A program made the position numbers and the translations under genes. From a virus, in IMG/VR virus record IMGVR_UViG_3300012936_004817, positions 1-40,576 of that record: 40,576 nucleotides of DNA; one strand, 5' to 3'. Below are positions 1 to 8,111 of the stretch, piece after piece. The first letter of the stretch is position 1. Each line of letters starts with the position of its first letter. The notes below the pieces were generated by a model. That model did not search any database and had not been told where the DNA came from. It saw only the letters and a list, made by a program, of their open reading frames with translations.

Positions 1-149
1 ACCACCAATGCACTCCAACCTAAATCGTTAGAACCTGTGGCCTCATAGTTTCCTTCTACTGTTACGGTTTGATTGAATTCACCTGCTGGGTCTCCCCAAG
101 TTCTTCGACTTCTTCCTACGATTCCGCCTGTATTTGTTGGTGTGGACAT
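1..149 (-). CDS. N-terminal fragment of an unknown protein, runs off the left edge
   Basis: The first 49 codons of a gene that continues beyond the window. The ATG is well supported: AGGAG lies six bases upstream at 156-160. The peptide begins MSTPTNTGGIVGRSRRTWGD, has no signal peptide or membrane segment, and is rich in Gly, Thr and Asn, a composition common in phage structural proteins; I do not recognise the family. The G+C content of this stretch is visibly higher than in the neighbouring small genes (27 of the first 60 bases), which would fit a conserved or highly expressed gene. It follows the HNH-like gene after a 44-base gap. Confidence 0.6.
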   Translation of the reverse strand, partial: MSTPTNTGGIVGRSRRTWGDPAGEFNQTVTVEGNYEATGSNDLGWSALV

Positions 150-181
150 TATTTTCTCCTAAAAAAGTTGTTGTATTCTTA

Positions 182-189
182 TATAAATA
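182..189. promoter_or_regulatory. AT-rich TATAAATA-type element in the gap before the leftmost gene
   Basis: The 44-base gap at 150-193 contains TATAAATA, the T4 late-promoter octamer, but on the plus strand. The minus strand reads ATATTTATATAAG, about 36 bases before the start codon at 149. Similar AT elements sit at 3890-3897 and 23393-23400. Since all genes are on the minus strand, the orientation does not fit a textbook late promoter, and the near-palindromic sequence leaves the direction open. Confidence 0.25.
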
Positions 190-193
190 TAAC

Positions 194-763
194 CTAATCA
201 GAATCTTCGTCAAAAGCCTTCATCAATTTATTTCGTAAATGGACAATATTTTTTGGTGTGGACAATACCTTACCTGCGGGTTTCATTAGAAAGAAACAAT
301 TATAACATAATAGTGATAGGTTCTCTAACTTATGATTCTTTCCATCACCATCAAGAAAATTCAATAGATATGGCCCTTGATAGTCTTGTTGTCTTACCTC
401 ATCATACCCACAATTATTACAACATTGTTTTATATATCCCTCTTTGACAAGTCTTTCTTGTAGTTTCCAATGTGGATAATTTGGATGTTTACCACCCAAT
501 AAATCTTCTAATTTAGCCCCACCAGCATTCCATCCACTATTTCCTGTTGAGGGTATTCCACTTCTATCTGGTTTTGGATTGAACACATCATATAATTTGG
601 CATACTTTTTGAATGTATTATAATTTACACCCAACAATCGAGCAGCAGATTTCATCGACACAGAATTCTCTATCGCCCATTCTATCCTACCTTTTGGTAT
701 TGGTTTACTTCGGAACGGATTCTTCGGAGTCCCCAGACTCGATATGTTTATCTTCTTTCCCAT
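194..763 (-). CDS. Degenerate HNH-type zinc protein with N-terminal helix-turn-helix
   Basis: A 189-residue protein. Residues 25-60 look like a helix-turn-helix (SAARLLGVNYNTFKKYAKLY), and residues 113-160 resemble an HNH nuclease fold: C115-x2-C118, LDGD at 137-140, N143, LENLSLLC and C153-x2-C156. The His pair that normally precedes IDG/LDG is Asn135-Phe136 here, and the His after the last CxxC is Phe157, so the usual catalytic residues are absent. It is better read as a zinc-binding DNA-binding protein or inactive nuclease than as an active homing enzyme. The ATG at 763 has GGAAG close upstream and lies 59 bases inside the preceding gene, so a slightly later start is possible. Confidence 0.65.
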   Translation of the reverse strand: MGKKINISSLGTPKNPFRSKPIPKGRIEWAIENSVSMKSAARLLGVNYNTFKKYAKLYDVFNPKPDRSGIPSTGNSGWNAGGAKLEDLLGGKHPNYPHWKLQERLVKEGYIKQCCNNCGYDEVRQQDYQGPYLLNFLDGDGKNHKLENLSLLCYNCFFLMKPAGKVLSTPKNIVHLRNKLMKAFDEDSD

Positions 764-1034
764 CTTCTTCCAATATAGGTGAGTCTTGATGTACTTGTAC
801 TATTACATCAGAGTTATCATTCTCTTCATCGATACCAAAATCTTCTACAATTTCTTTACCGAGACTACTCATCTCATCCACCAAATCATTCAACTCTTCT
901 GCGAGTTCTGGTATAGTATCGAGTAGTTCTTTTAGTTCTTCTTTATCTAAATAGTCTTGTCCGATATCCTCAGGTGCCTCTAAAACTTTTTTCAAGACCT
1001 TTGATGTATCCAACTTACTCTTTTTATTTGCCAT
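705..1034 (-). CDS. Small acidic, probably helical protein of unknown function
   Basis: A 109-residue protein, basic for its first 15 residues and then strongly acidic. Residues 20-65 are Leu/Glu/Asp-rich with coiled-coil character (LKELLDTIPELAEELNDLVD). The C-terminus is disordered and rich in Asp, Glu and Ser. AGGG lies eight bases before the ATG. It overlaps the following HNH-like gene by 59 bases. Phage scaffold, chaperone or inhibitor proteins can look like this, but I recognise no family. Confidence 0.6.
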   Translation of the reverse strand: MANKKSKLDTSKVLKKVLEAPEDIGQDYLDKEELKELLDTIPELAEELNDLVDEMSSLGKEIVEDFGIDEENDNSDVIVQVHQDSPILEEDGKEDKHIESGDSEESVPK

Positions 1035-1043
1035 AATTTTACC

Positions 1044-1307
1044 CTAATAATCTATCCCATCATCGGGACCTTTTGGTTCATCTTTCCACCATTCGTATTG
1101 TTTATTTTGCCTGTTTTGTAAATTACTTTTGAAGTTCGTATCATATTGTTCTTCTGTCATAACTCGCCATAACTTATCAAAATCTTCATCTTCAGGCATT
1201 AGTTTTACACCTTTGAAATAAGTTTTCGCTCCATTCAATCCAACATTACTCGCAAGATTTACTGATGTCACTATATTATCATACTTGTCTACAAGTAGAA
1301 ACTTCAT
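1044..1307 (-). CDS. Small hypothetical phage protein
   Basis: An 87-residue soluble protein beginning MKFLLVDKYDNIVTSVNLAS. The N-terminal half is probably beta-rich; the C-terminus is polar, with tryptophans (KQYEWWKDEP). A clean AGGAG lies six to seven bases before the ATG, and that site sits across the end of the preceding lipoprotein gene. Ten bases separate it from the next gene. No recognised domain. Confidence 0.6.
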   Translation of the reverse strand: MKFLLVDKYDNIVTSVNLASNVGLNGAKTYFKGVKLMPEDEDFDKLWRVMTEEQYDTNFKSNLQNRQNKQYEWWKDEPKGPDDGIDY

Positions 1308-1317
1308 TATTAGACTC

Positions 1318-1923
1318 CTATTCTAAAACATAATTGATTTCTTTTCTTTGTACCTCACCTTTACCATCTCTATAATACACACTAACATTCATAGTGTCAC
1401 CAACCATACTTTGTACAGGTGCCAACATATTACTTGTCACTCCCTCATCATCTGTTATAGATTTTTGATTTGATGTAGGTACAACATTATCACCTGGTAA
1501 TATAATATAACTTGTATCAACAGAAACATATACCATATCATCTGTCAATCCTATTGTATGTATATATCCAAGTGTGTCACCTAACTCCCAAAATAAATTG
1601 GAACGAAAGGCTAAATTTTTATATTGAGCGGGTTCTCCATCATATAACAATGTCATTTCCATTCTATGTAGAGTTTGCCAGTTTGTACGACTCAATGTCA
1701 AATGGTAATACCCATTATCATCAATAGGTGCTCTACCATCAATAAATAGTTCAACTTCAAAATCAGAGTTTTTTTCGTACTCTGATATATGGACTTCACA
1801 TTGGCAGTCCTCATCCCAAACATAATAACCACCGACAGGATCTAATTCACATCCAATCAGAAGTAGTAGTGATAAACTAAATCCGTTTACGATTACCTTT
1901 TTTATTATACTGAGGTTTCTCAT
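1318..1923 (-). CDS. Predicted lipoprotein of unknown function
   Basis: A 201-residue protein with a type II signal peptide: positive n-region (KK at 8-9), hydrophobic core FSLSLLLLIG, then Cys25 followed by ELDP. After processing, the protein would be lipid-anchored. The body carries WDEDCQCEVHISEYE and alternating beta-strand-like segments, suggesting a beta-sandwich. The start is fixed by AAAGGA seven bases upstream, and the gene overlaps the preceding one by 47 bases. Phage lipoproteins are known in superinfection exclusion and lysis control, but nothing here identifies a role. It is the second lipoprotein in the window (the other is at 36794-37294). Confidence 0.65.
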   Translation of the reverse strand: MRNLSIIKKVIVNGFSLSLLLLIGCELDPVGGYYVWDEDCQCEVHISEYEKNSDFEVELFIDGRAPIDDNGYYHLTLSRTNWQTLHRMEMTLLYDGEPAQYKNLAFRSNLFWELGDTLGYIHTIGLTDDMVYVSVDTSYIILPGDNVVPTSNQKSITDDEGVTSNMLAPVQSMVGDTMNVSVYYRDGKGEVQRKEINYVLE

Positions 1924-2062
1924 TTTTCGTTCCTTTACTTTTTACCCAAGACTTTTTCTTTTTCTTTGGGTGTTTTTTTGTGTTGGTTTTTATACTGAAA
2001 CTCTCTTCTTCAAGTCGTTCTGCGAGTTCTTCGTAATTCATAAAACCATCATTATTACTCAT
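1877..2062 (-). CDS. Small lysine-rich protein
   Basis: A 61-residue protein. Residues 1-24 are acidic and helical (NYEELAERLEEESFS) and residues 25-61 are a basic tail dominated by Lys, Asn and Arg (KKHPKKKKKSW). TAGGAG precedes the ATG by seven bases. Its end overlaps the lipoprotein gene by 47 bases. The basic tail could bind nucleic acid, but no family is recognised. It is the first gene after the promoter-like element at 2076-2104. Confidence 0.55.
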   Translation of the reverse strand: MSNNDGFMNYEELAERLEEESFSIKTNTKKHPKKKKKSWVKSKGTKNEKPQYNKKGNRKRI

Positions 2063-2075
2063 TTTTTACTCCTAT

Positions 2076-2104
2076 AAGTTACGAATAATATTATATAAAG
2101 TCAA
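2076..2104 (-). promoter_or_regulatory. Promoter-like element TTGACT-N17-TAACTT
   Basis: The minus strand carries GCTTGACT at its upstream end (TTGACT 2099-2104), 17 bases, then TAACTT (2076-2081). It shares GCTTG, the 19-base gap to GTA, and TTATTCGTA with the element before gene 44. The box lies so close to the gene at 2062 that a start point seven bases downstream would fall within the ribosome site. Transcription may therefore begin slightly earlier, or the first product may be translated from its second ATG. Confidence 0.45.
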
Positions 2105-2343
2105 GCCCTTTTTATTTTTAATTTTTCTACAACATCAAGAAACTCTGTCATAGTATATTTCTTACCCTTTTCATCAAGTATAATGTAGTTCTCCAACATT
2201 TCTGCGTGGTTATTCATCATATTATGTAGTGCCACCCATCCTTGTTCAGGATAAAAAGTACCCAAACTCTCTTCTCCTAATATGTTACTACTATACATCA
2301 GATTTTCTTTTGATTCAAATTTGTGCATCAAAAAGTATGTCAT
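2101..2343 (-). CDS. Small hypothetical phage protein
   Basis: An 80-residue soluble protein beginning MTYFLMHKFESKENLMYSSN, with a helical C-terminus (TMTEFLDVVEKLKIK). It starts inside the stop of the preceding DUF962 gene (ATGA, 2340-2343), so translation is probably coupled. Only a distant AAAGGG is visible upstream. The -35-like box of the next promoter overlaps its last codons. No domain recognised. Confidence 0.6.
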   Translation of the reverse strand: MTYFLMHKFESKENLMYSSNILGEESLGTFYPEQGWVALHNMMNNHAEMLENYIILDEKGKKYTMTEFLDVVEKLKIKRA

Positions 2344-2633
2344 ATCTTTATCTTACCCTTTAGTATATCCCAAAACATAATCCAATCTGATATTTTAGCC
2401 TTTATTGGATTATGAAAGGCTGCTGGTTCGTTCTTCTCATACAAATAATGTCCCGTCCAAGCAAATGGATAGATTATAAATGGTACGATTGGTAGTAACC
2501 AATAAAATCCACTATAAAACATATAACTAACAACAAATAGTGTGACCCATTGACCGATAAAATGTAGTCTACGATTCTTTCTATTTTTATGTAGTGATAG
2601 ATAATCTTTGTAATAAGATTTTCTTATTGACAT
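2340..2633 (-). CDS. DUF962/Mpo1-like small membrane protein
   Basis: A 97-residue protein with two or three hydrophobic segments (about 26-41 and 43-60). It shows the signature of the YGL010w/Mpo1 (DUF962) family: H15-x4-N20-R-x2-H24-x2-G27 near the N-terminus and G61-H62-x3-E66-x3-P70-A after the membrane segments. Yeast Mpo1 is an Fe(II)-dependent dioxygenase that shortens 2-hydroxy fatty acids; bacterial members are mostly uncharacterised. The key His residues are kept, so an enzymatic role in lipids is possible, as is a purely structural membrane role. AAGGA lies nine bases before the ATG. It overlaps the upstream glycosyltransferase gene by ten bases and the downstream gene by four. Confidence 0.75.
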   Translation of the reverse strand: MSIRKSYYKDYLSLHKNRKNRRLHFIGQWVTLFVVSYMFYSGFYWLLPIVPFIIYPFAWTGHYLYEKNEPAAFHNPIKAKISDWIMFWDILKGKIKI

Positions 2634-3871
2634 ACAATCAAATCCTTTTCATATGTCTTCAAAGACTTTATTTCAAAGTTGAATATGTCTAATTCCATAG
2701 TACCTAACTCTGCACTTTCTTGTAGTATCTCTGATAAATTTACAATTATATCGAAACTCTGTTGTGTAACTTTACTACAATCGAATCTAATCACAATGTT
2801 ATTTGTTGGATTAGTATGTTGTGTTCTAATTCTTTTACTCAAATCAAACTGAGTATTTGGTTGTTCATCCTCAATGTATTTGTTTACATAAATACCTTTA
2901 TGTCCAACCCAATCACCATATATGTTATCACACCACGGCTCTAATTCTCTTAGAAATTCATAGTTACAATTCTCTACCACAAAACCAATATTATATTTTG
3001 GTGGAATGATAGGATGTAATTTTTCATCGTGTTTTACTAAGTGTCCCCATTTACGAACAAAATTTCTTGTACTTCTTTCATTCTGTTTCAACCACTCATC
3101 CGATTCTCTATTTCTCATAAAAACTTGTCCGTTTGGATTTCGTATGGCCCCATCTTTGAATCGTGAACCTCTACAAGTCATATGATATACAAATCCTTTC
3201 CAAGTTTGTATAATCTCGTAACCATTTAGTTTGAAACGATTGAATATATCAGAGTCTTCTTTTGATTGAGGAGCGTAGAGTGGGTCGTGTCCACCGATAG
3301 ATTGAAAGTCCTCTTTATATATAGCCCAAGGTGCGAATATACCATTGGTTCTATCGTGATTCAATAAGAGAGGGCCATACTTGATTCCATCCCTTCCTGT
3401 CTGTAAATCTTCCACCGTTTTTAATAATTCCTCTTCTTTGAACTCTTCTGGTTCTATACCAAAGTCTAATAATATTTTCTCTGGCCCATCAGGATGTAGT
3501 GGTGGTTCTATTCTTGTGAATGATACTACTTTTCCCTTTTCTAATAGTCTATCAATTTCTTTATCTGAATTGGGTGTTAGATACATATCCGCGTGAAATA
3601 TCATAACAATATCATTTGTTGCATATTCATTTATTAGTGTATCGTATAATATAGTATGTCCAAGTCTCTCAGGACCTTCATTGATATGAAGTTTTACATT
3701 CTCATCTTCTTTCATTATACTTTGAACCCATTCAACCGTACCATCCGTACTTGCATCACTCGCGATACAAATTTCATATGGTAATGAAGAGTTCTTTCGT
3801 ATACTTTCGTATGCCTGTTTTAGATATTTTAGATTATTTCTACTTGGTAGTATGTAACTTATTGATTTCAT
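2624..3871 (-). CDS. GT2-type (GT-A fold) glycosyltransferase with C-terminal extension
   Basis: A 415-residue protein. The N-terminal 240 residues are a family 2 glycosyltransferase: YILPSRNNLKYLKQAYESI, then D39-ASTDG in place of the usual nucleotide-binding DGSTDG, and H93-A-D95 as the metal-binding DxD. A ligand-binding region follows around PLYAPQSKEDSDIF. Residues 290-415 form an extra domain I cannot identify; its region around 310-345 could be a second carbohydrate-related module. AGGAG sits five bases before the ATG. It is the last glycosyltransferase of the cluster and overlaps the previous gene by 32 bases. Acceptor and donor are unknown. Confidence 0.8.
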   Translation of the reverse strand: MKSISYILPSRNNLKYLKQAYESIRKNSSLPYEICIASDASTDGTVEWVQSIMKEDENVKLHINEGPERLGHTILYDTLINEYATNDIVMIFHADMYLTPNSDKEIDRLLEKGKVVSFTRIEPPLHPDGPEKILLDFGIEPEEFKEEELLKTVEDLQTGRDGIKYGPLLLNHDRTNGIFAPWAIYKEDFQSIGGHDPLYAPQSKEDSDIFNRFKLNGYEIIQTWKGFVYHMTCRGSRFKDGAIRNPNGQVFMRNRESDEWLKQNERSTRNFVRKWGHLVKHDEKLHPIIPPKYNIGFVVENCNYEFLRELEPWCDNIYGDWVGHKGIYVNKYIEDEQPNTQFDLSKRIRTQHTNPTNNIVIRFDCSKVTQQSFDIIVNLSEILQESAELGTMELDIFNFEIKSLKTYEKDLIVCQ

Positions 3872-4832
3872 CGAATCTCCTATTCATTATATAAATATAT
3901 ACTTCTTCCCCAAAATGTTTATTAAAATTATATTTTGCCTGTTTTGATACAGAATTATAGAAGTGTTTATTGTCTCGTAACTTCTTTACAAGTTTTTTTG
4001 CTCCTAATAAGTCATCTGGTTCTACTGATGTTTCTGGAAAACATTTCCATTGTGTATTGGTATGTTTATTTCCAACACAAGGTATTCCCCAATACGCACA
4101 ATTCAAATAAAATGTACCACCTATTGTATTTGGATTCAAATGAACTGCGTACTTGAAGTCTCGTATTGATTTCATCCAACCAAACCAATCCATATAAGGT
4201 AAATGATTGACCTCTTCAAAATATTTTTCTTGTTCGTTCATCTTACCCATACTTGGTAACCAAATTGGTACTCCTAAATCTCTTGCAACTATAAAAGAAT
4301 TCCAACCACCATACCATCTAACAAAATTACCACCTACCAATACTTTGTCGTCTTTATCTCTATGTGGCAAGTCATCTAACAAATCTGTTATCATAAGTGT
4401 TGGGTTTATGAAAGTTGGTTTACCTAAAAGACCTTCATAGTATTTTGCATCTCTATCATTATGTGCAAATATAAAATCTGCAGAAGTCATATTATTTACC
4501 ATATGAATTTGTTCTGCAAATGGTAGGTCTTGAAAATACCAACTTGGACCTTCTTGCATAAATCCAACTTTTTTACACATCTTTTTTATGTTATCCATTT
4601 TGAATGGTATGTAATTCTTTGGTATGATTACTATTCCAAAATCATATTCACCCATACCATCTTTATTCCAACCCTCTCCAACATCTTCTGATAATGGATA
4701 ATGGTCAGCATCAAGTGCACAAAACCATGCAAATTCTGTTCTCATATTAGCGTGTTCACGAGTGACTTTACTCGTGAATCCCATCTCACTAAAAAATGCT
4801 ACTTTATATTTTGGTTTTTCTAAAGTCTTCAT
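3840..4832 (-). CDS. Probable GT-B-fold glycosyltransferase
   Basis: A 330-residue soluble protein. The first half has Rossmann-like strands (YKVAFFSEMGF, YDFGIVIIPKN, DFIFAHNDRDAKYY). The second half has VLVGGNFVRWYGGWNS and a typical sugar-nucleotide-binding stretch, LNPNTIGGTFYLNCAYWGIP, followed by an ETSVEPDDL segment and a C-terminal helix. This layout matches GT-B transferases, although I cannot assign a CAZy family. GAGG lies ten bases upstream of the ATG. It overlaps both neighbours (29 and 32 bases) in a run of glycosyltransferase genes. Confidence 0.6.
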   Translation of the reverse strand: MKTLEKPKYKVAFFSEMGFTSKVTREHANMRTEFAWFCALDADHYPLSEDVGEGWNKDGMGEYDFGIVIIPKNYIPFKMDNIKKMCKKVGFMQEGPSWYFQDLPFAEQIHMVNNMTSADFIFAHNDRDAKYYEGLLGKPTFINPTLMITDLLDDLPHRDKDDKVLVGGNFVRWYGGWNSFIVARDLGVPIWLPSMGKMNEQEKYFEEVNHLPYMDWFGWMKSIRDFKYAVHLNPNTIGGTFYLNCAYWGIPCVGNKHTNTQWKCFPETSVEPDDLLGAKKLVKKLRDNKHFYNSVSKQAKYNFNKHFGEEVYIYIMNRRFDEINKLHTTK

Positions 4833-5808
4833 ATGTTAGAAACCTCTTTTGATTGTGATATAAATTATTCAAATTACCTTTTGATAACACATTGAATTCT
4901 TTATACCAATTTGTTTGTCTTTTGAAATGTGATTGTTTGGTATCGTCCTCACCCTTTACATAAAATCGTTTGTTTGGATGATTTCTATTGTGAACCTTTA
5001 GTATATTCTTCACAACATATTGTTTATACTGATTACCCATATGTAATCTCACACTCTCTAAGAATGCAGTATCATCACCATTCATAAAAACAGACTTTGG
5101 TATGTTACAACCTGTCATCAATAATTGGTTGGTCATTACCAATCCACTACCATCAAACTTTGGAAAATTCAAATCATATACTGATAAATCACCATCTGTT
5201 TCTGAATTTATCTCATTCATTCTTTCGAGACTCATAGTATTTCTGATTGACGAATCTTCTGTAAGTGCCTTTGGGTCAGCCATTTCATAAAATGGACTAT
5301 CAGTAAACTTTGGATGTTCTAATACTCTCCAACTCTCATCCCACATCTTTCTTATGGCAAATGTCACAATGTATCTTGGTACTGGTGAGTTATCCATTAT
5401 GTGGTCAAGTGTTGGTAACATTTCTTTTGGTAGTAAACAATCACTTTCACCCCATATCGTATAATCATATTTGAGTGAGTTTACAGATTTATAATTTAGG
5501 TCTCTACGATAGTCTGACATTGTGTATGGTGTTTCATCATCATCATAAACCTCATACTCAACAAGAAATCCTAATGATTCAAGTCTTGCAACTTGTCGTT
5601 TGAACCTAATTAAAAATTCGTGTTTCTTTACTTTATCAGTATCCATCTTTTCAAAATACTGACTCATATTATAAAATAAATCTATAGTTATATTTTCTTT
5701 ATTAGTTATATAGTCCCATTGTACAAGAGAATCTATATACTCGGTTATCATATCAATCTCATAAAACATTATGTGACAACCTACAATGTATCTATATTTT
5801 ATCTCCAT
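4804..5808 (-). CDS. Putative GT-A-like glycosyltransferase, unclassified
   Basis: A 334-residue protein beginning MEIKYRYIVGCHIMFYEIDM. A central YDYTIWGESDCLLP resembles the metal-binding region of GT-A transferases, with E-S-D in place of DxD, and is followed by strand/helix segments and a conserved-looking FMNGDDTAFLESV. The opening VGCHIMFYEIDMITEYIDSL matches the way family 2 enzymes start. No family can be named with confidence. AAAGG lies ten bases before the ATG. Position between clear glycosyltransferases supports the role. Confidence 0.5.
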   Translation of the reverse strand: MEIKYRYIVGCHIMFYEIDMITEYIDSLVQWDYITNKENITIDLFYNMSQYFEKMDTDKVKKHEFLIRFKRQVARLESLGFLVEYEVYDDDETPYTMSDYRRDLNYKSVNSLKYDYTIWGESDCLLPKEMLPTLDHIMDNSPVPRYIVTFAIRKMWDESWRVLEHPKFTDSPFYEMADPKALTEDSSIRNTMSLERMNEINSETDGDLSVYDLNFPKFDGSGLVMTNQLLMTGCNIPKSVFMNGDDTAFLESVRLHMGNQYKQYVVKNILKVHNRNHPNKRFYVKGEDDTKQSHFKRQTNWYKEFNVLSKGNLNNLYHNQKRFLTYEDFRKTKI

Positions 5809-6530
5809 AAGTAATTTGCCTTTGTTTGCATCAATATATTAGTATATTGTTTTTGTGGGTCATTGGGTATGGCATTGAAATGCCATATGTATCCTGGCCA
5901 ATCGTCTGGTACTTCAAATCTTATTAGGTCTTGCATATTATATTCATATGGTAACCACATCATATCTACATTATGTTTTCTTGTCAAAAAGTTCAACATA
6001 GTTTGGTCTATACCACACCCAAGTCTTACTAACCCCATAATTTTTGCAAAGTTTTCTGTAAAACATTCTTGTGCCTTTTCAAAAAATTCAGTATGGTGTT
6101 TTGAAAATACCATCATACCAGAATTGAAATACCTTGAGTAATTTAGTATTGGTTCTTCAGGAAATAAATTGTTTCTCCAATTCAATATTGACCTCACTAC
6201 CCATTCACACGAACCAAAGTTTCTAACCACACCAAATTTATCACCAACTACATCAAATATATTTGGTAAGTCTGGTGAGGGAATTGTATCTGAATCTACA
6301 TACAAACATTTGTCCCATTCTTGTCCTGTAGCCTCCATCAACTGAGGAAAATACATTTTGTAGAAATTAGGTCTTATGTTTGGGTCATCAAATAGTGGTT
6401 CATTCAATACAAATAATTCTGTATCAGGTTTATCTTCTATCCAAGCCTTCCACACTTCTTGACTCAATTTGTAAGGTGTGTTTTTTGACCTTTCGTCATT
6501 TTGTATATCAATCATAAAAACTACATTCAT
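5799..6530 (-). CDS. GT8-like (glycogenin/LgtC type) glycosyltransferase
   Basis: A 243-residue protein with the GT8 pattern: CLYVDSDT with D79-x-D81 as metal ligand, YFNSGMMVF as the acceptor/donor loop, GIDQTMLNFLT, and WHFNAIP near the end. These enzymes transfer hexoses from UDP-sugars with retention of configuration; the exact sugar cannot be read from sequence. The ATG has AGGAG seven bases upstream and overlaps the stop of the previous gene (ATGA at 6527-6530). The next gene upstream is a diverged relative. Confidence 0.75.
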   Translation of the reverse strand: MNVVFMIDIQNDERSKNTPYKLSQEVWKAWIEDKPDTELFVLNEPLFDDPNIRPNFYKMYFPQLMEATGQEWDKCLYVDSDTIPSPDLPNIFDVVGDKFGVVRNFGSCEWVVRSILNWRNNLFPEEPILNYSRYFNSGMMVFSKHHTEFFEKAQECFTENFAKIMGLVRLGCGIDQTMLNFLTRKHNVDMMWLPYEYNMQDLIRFEVPDDWPGYIWHFNAIPNDPQKQYTNILMQTKANYLWR

Positions 6531-7372
6531 TTTACAGCTCCTATATATTCTGGATAAAGATTTAGTAGTAACTCGTGTAACTCTTTCATCAAAGTACCTC
6601 TTTCGTCTTTCTTTGACATACCTGAAATAGATAATATATAATTTTGTCTCAAGTATCCATCTGCTGCCTTATCCCATTCGTATCTTTTGAAATGTGTTGC
6701 CTGATACCTAACATCCAATAAAGATAAGTCATATTTGATTCCCTCTGATTGAACCAACCAATTGAATACTACTTGGTCTGTACCTTTTCTAACAGAGTGG
6801 TTTTGTTTTTCAAGTATTACTTCCATATTATCATTGTAAAACTTCTCTAATTTCTTCAACATAGGTAACATTTTCTTCACATCATACAAGACATGCCCAG
6901 CCGCAAAGTATCTCGTATGGTCATATTTTATATTATTGTAATTACATATGTCTTCGTAACCAACAATACCATCGTATGTCCACCCAAGATTTGCAAAGTC
7001 ACGAGTACCCCAAAAGTCATTGTCGGGTTCTCTTTCGGTTCGTGTAAATATATTAGGACATTCTTTCAAATTTATCAATGTACTTGCATCAACTGAGTAC
7101 ACTTTTTCGTAATGAGAGTTCTCTGGTTTTTCAAGAAATTTTATTTGGTCAAACCATCGTGTCCAAGGTACTCTATGTTTATTTGTATTTGTATATGGTG
7201 GACTAACTTTTTCATAATGATATAAATCTATACCATCGTGTACCTCACAATACTTACTCCAATAATACTTTGATAACTCAATCCAATCTATCTTATCAAA
7301 CCCATATTTTGTTCTCATCATAGGGTCTGTTGGTACTATACCATTCAACCATATAAGATTTTTATTCTGCAT
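6527..7372 (-). CDS. GT8-like glycosyltransferase with altered DxD motif
   Basis: A 281-residue protein related in layout to its neighbour at 5799-6530: VYSVDASTLI where the DxD is expected (D95-A-S97, second Asp lost), YFAAGHVLYD in place of YFNSGMMVF, and GTDQVVFNWLVQ in place of GIDQTMLNFL. The missing Asp may mean a metal-independent or weakened enzyme, or a different ligand. AGAGG lies nine bases before the ATG. It overlaps its neighbours by 11 and 4 bases. A retained sugar-binding fold without catalysis is also possible. Confidence 0.6.
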   Translation of the reverse strand: MQNKNLIWLNGIVPTDPMMRTKYGFDKIDWIELSKYYWSKYCEVHDGIDLYHYEKVSPPYTNTNKHRVPWTRWFDQIKFLEKPENSHYEKVYSVDASTLINLKECPNIFTRTEREPDNDFWGTRDFANLGWTYDGIVGYEDICNYNNIKYDHTRYFAAGHVLYDVKKMLPMLKKLEKFYNDNMEVILEKQNHSVRKGTDQVVFNWLVQSEGIKYDLSLLDVRYQATHFKRYEWDKAADGYLRQNYILSISGMSKKDERGTLMKELHELLLNLYPEYIGAVK

Positions 7373-8111
7373 ATTGTCTATCCTCTACTAAATCCATCAT
7401 CACATAAGTAAAAATTTTATCGTTATCTGTCTCACACCATTTAGTCCATAACTTACCTCTGTTTGCAAACTGATTGATATGTGTTTCTGAATATTCATAT
7501 TTCTTTTCTTCTGATATTGTGTCGTGAGTGTGTTCAACATAAACATACCAATTTTCCCAACCGTGGTCTATGAGTGTTACACAATAATCTGGTACTTCCG
7601 AGTTTCCCCAAAATTGTTCATCTAATTTATGGTCCCAAGTAATTTCTGGCCTTAGAAAGTTTACCCCATCTGTCCAAAAAACTTCAAACGATTGAGGTGA
7701 CTCAAATTGTAAACTTGGTACTCTCATTTTACTTTGTTTTCCGTGAACTCGTGAACCAATACAACCACATTTATCTTTTGACTCCATAACTTTTATATAA
7801 GTATCAATCCAATTCTCCTTATGTATTAAAAAATCGTCCTCAAGTATAACTACCCAATCGTGGTCATCTCTTTGATATGAAAGTCCTTTGTTTATTGCCA
7901 CTGCAATATTTGCTGCAGGTTCTGACCTTTCTTTGATTACTTCTGGTTGTAATTCAAATTCATCATATACATCTTCAGGAAAATTACCATTTTTTACCAC
8001 AATAAATTCACACTCGTGGTTTTTATTTTTATCCAATACCTCTTGTACTACATTAGATAACAACTTCAATCTTCTTGCAGTAGTGGGTATTACAAATAAT
8101 ACTTTACTCAT
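7362..8111 (-). CDS. GT2-type glycosyltransferase
   Basis: About 249 residues from the ATG at 8111 (a TTG at 8117 is the alternative; AGGAG at 8122-8126 serves either). The fold is GT-A: VLFVIPTTARRLKLLSNVVQ at the N-terminus, EPAANIAVAINKGL as the nucleotide-sugar loop, and the metal-binding VVILEDDF (E91-D92-D93). A C-terminal segment with EHTHDTISEEKKY follows. It overlaps the sulfotransferase gene by eight bases. Donor and acceptor are unknown. Confidence 0.75.
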   Translation of the reverse strand: MSKVLFVIPTTARRLKLLSNVVQEVLDKNKNHECEFIVVKNGNFPEDVYDEFELQPEVIKERSEPAANIAVAINKGLSYQRDDHDWVVILEDDFLIHKENWIDTYIKVMESKDKCGCIGSRVHGKQSKMRVPSLQFESPQSFEVFWTDGVNFLRPEITWDHKLDEQFWGNSEVPDYCVTLIDHGWENWYVYVEHTHDTISEEKKYEYSETHINQFANRGKLWTKWCETDNDKIFTYVMMDLVEDRQYAE

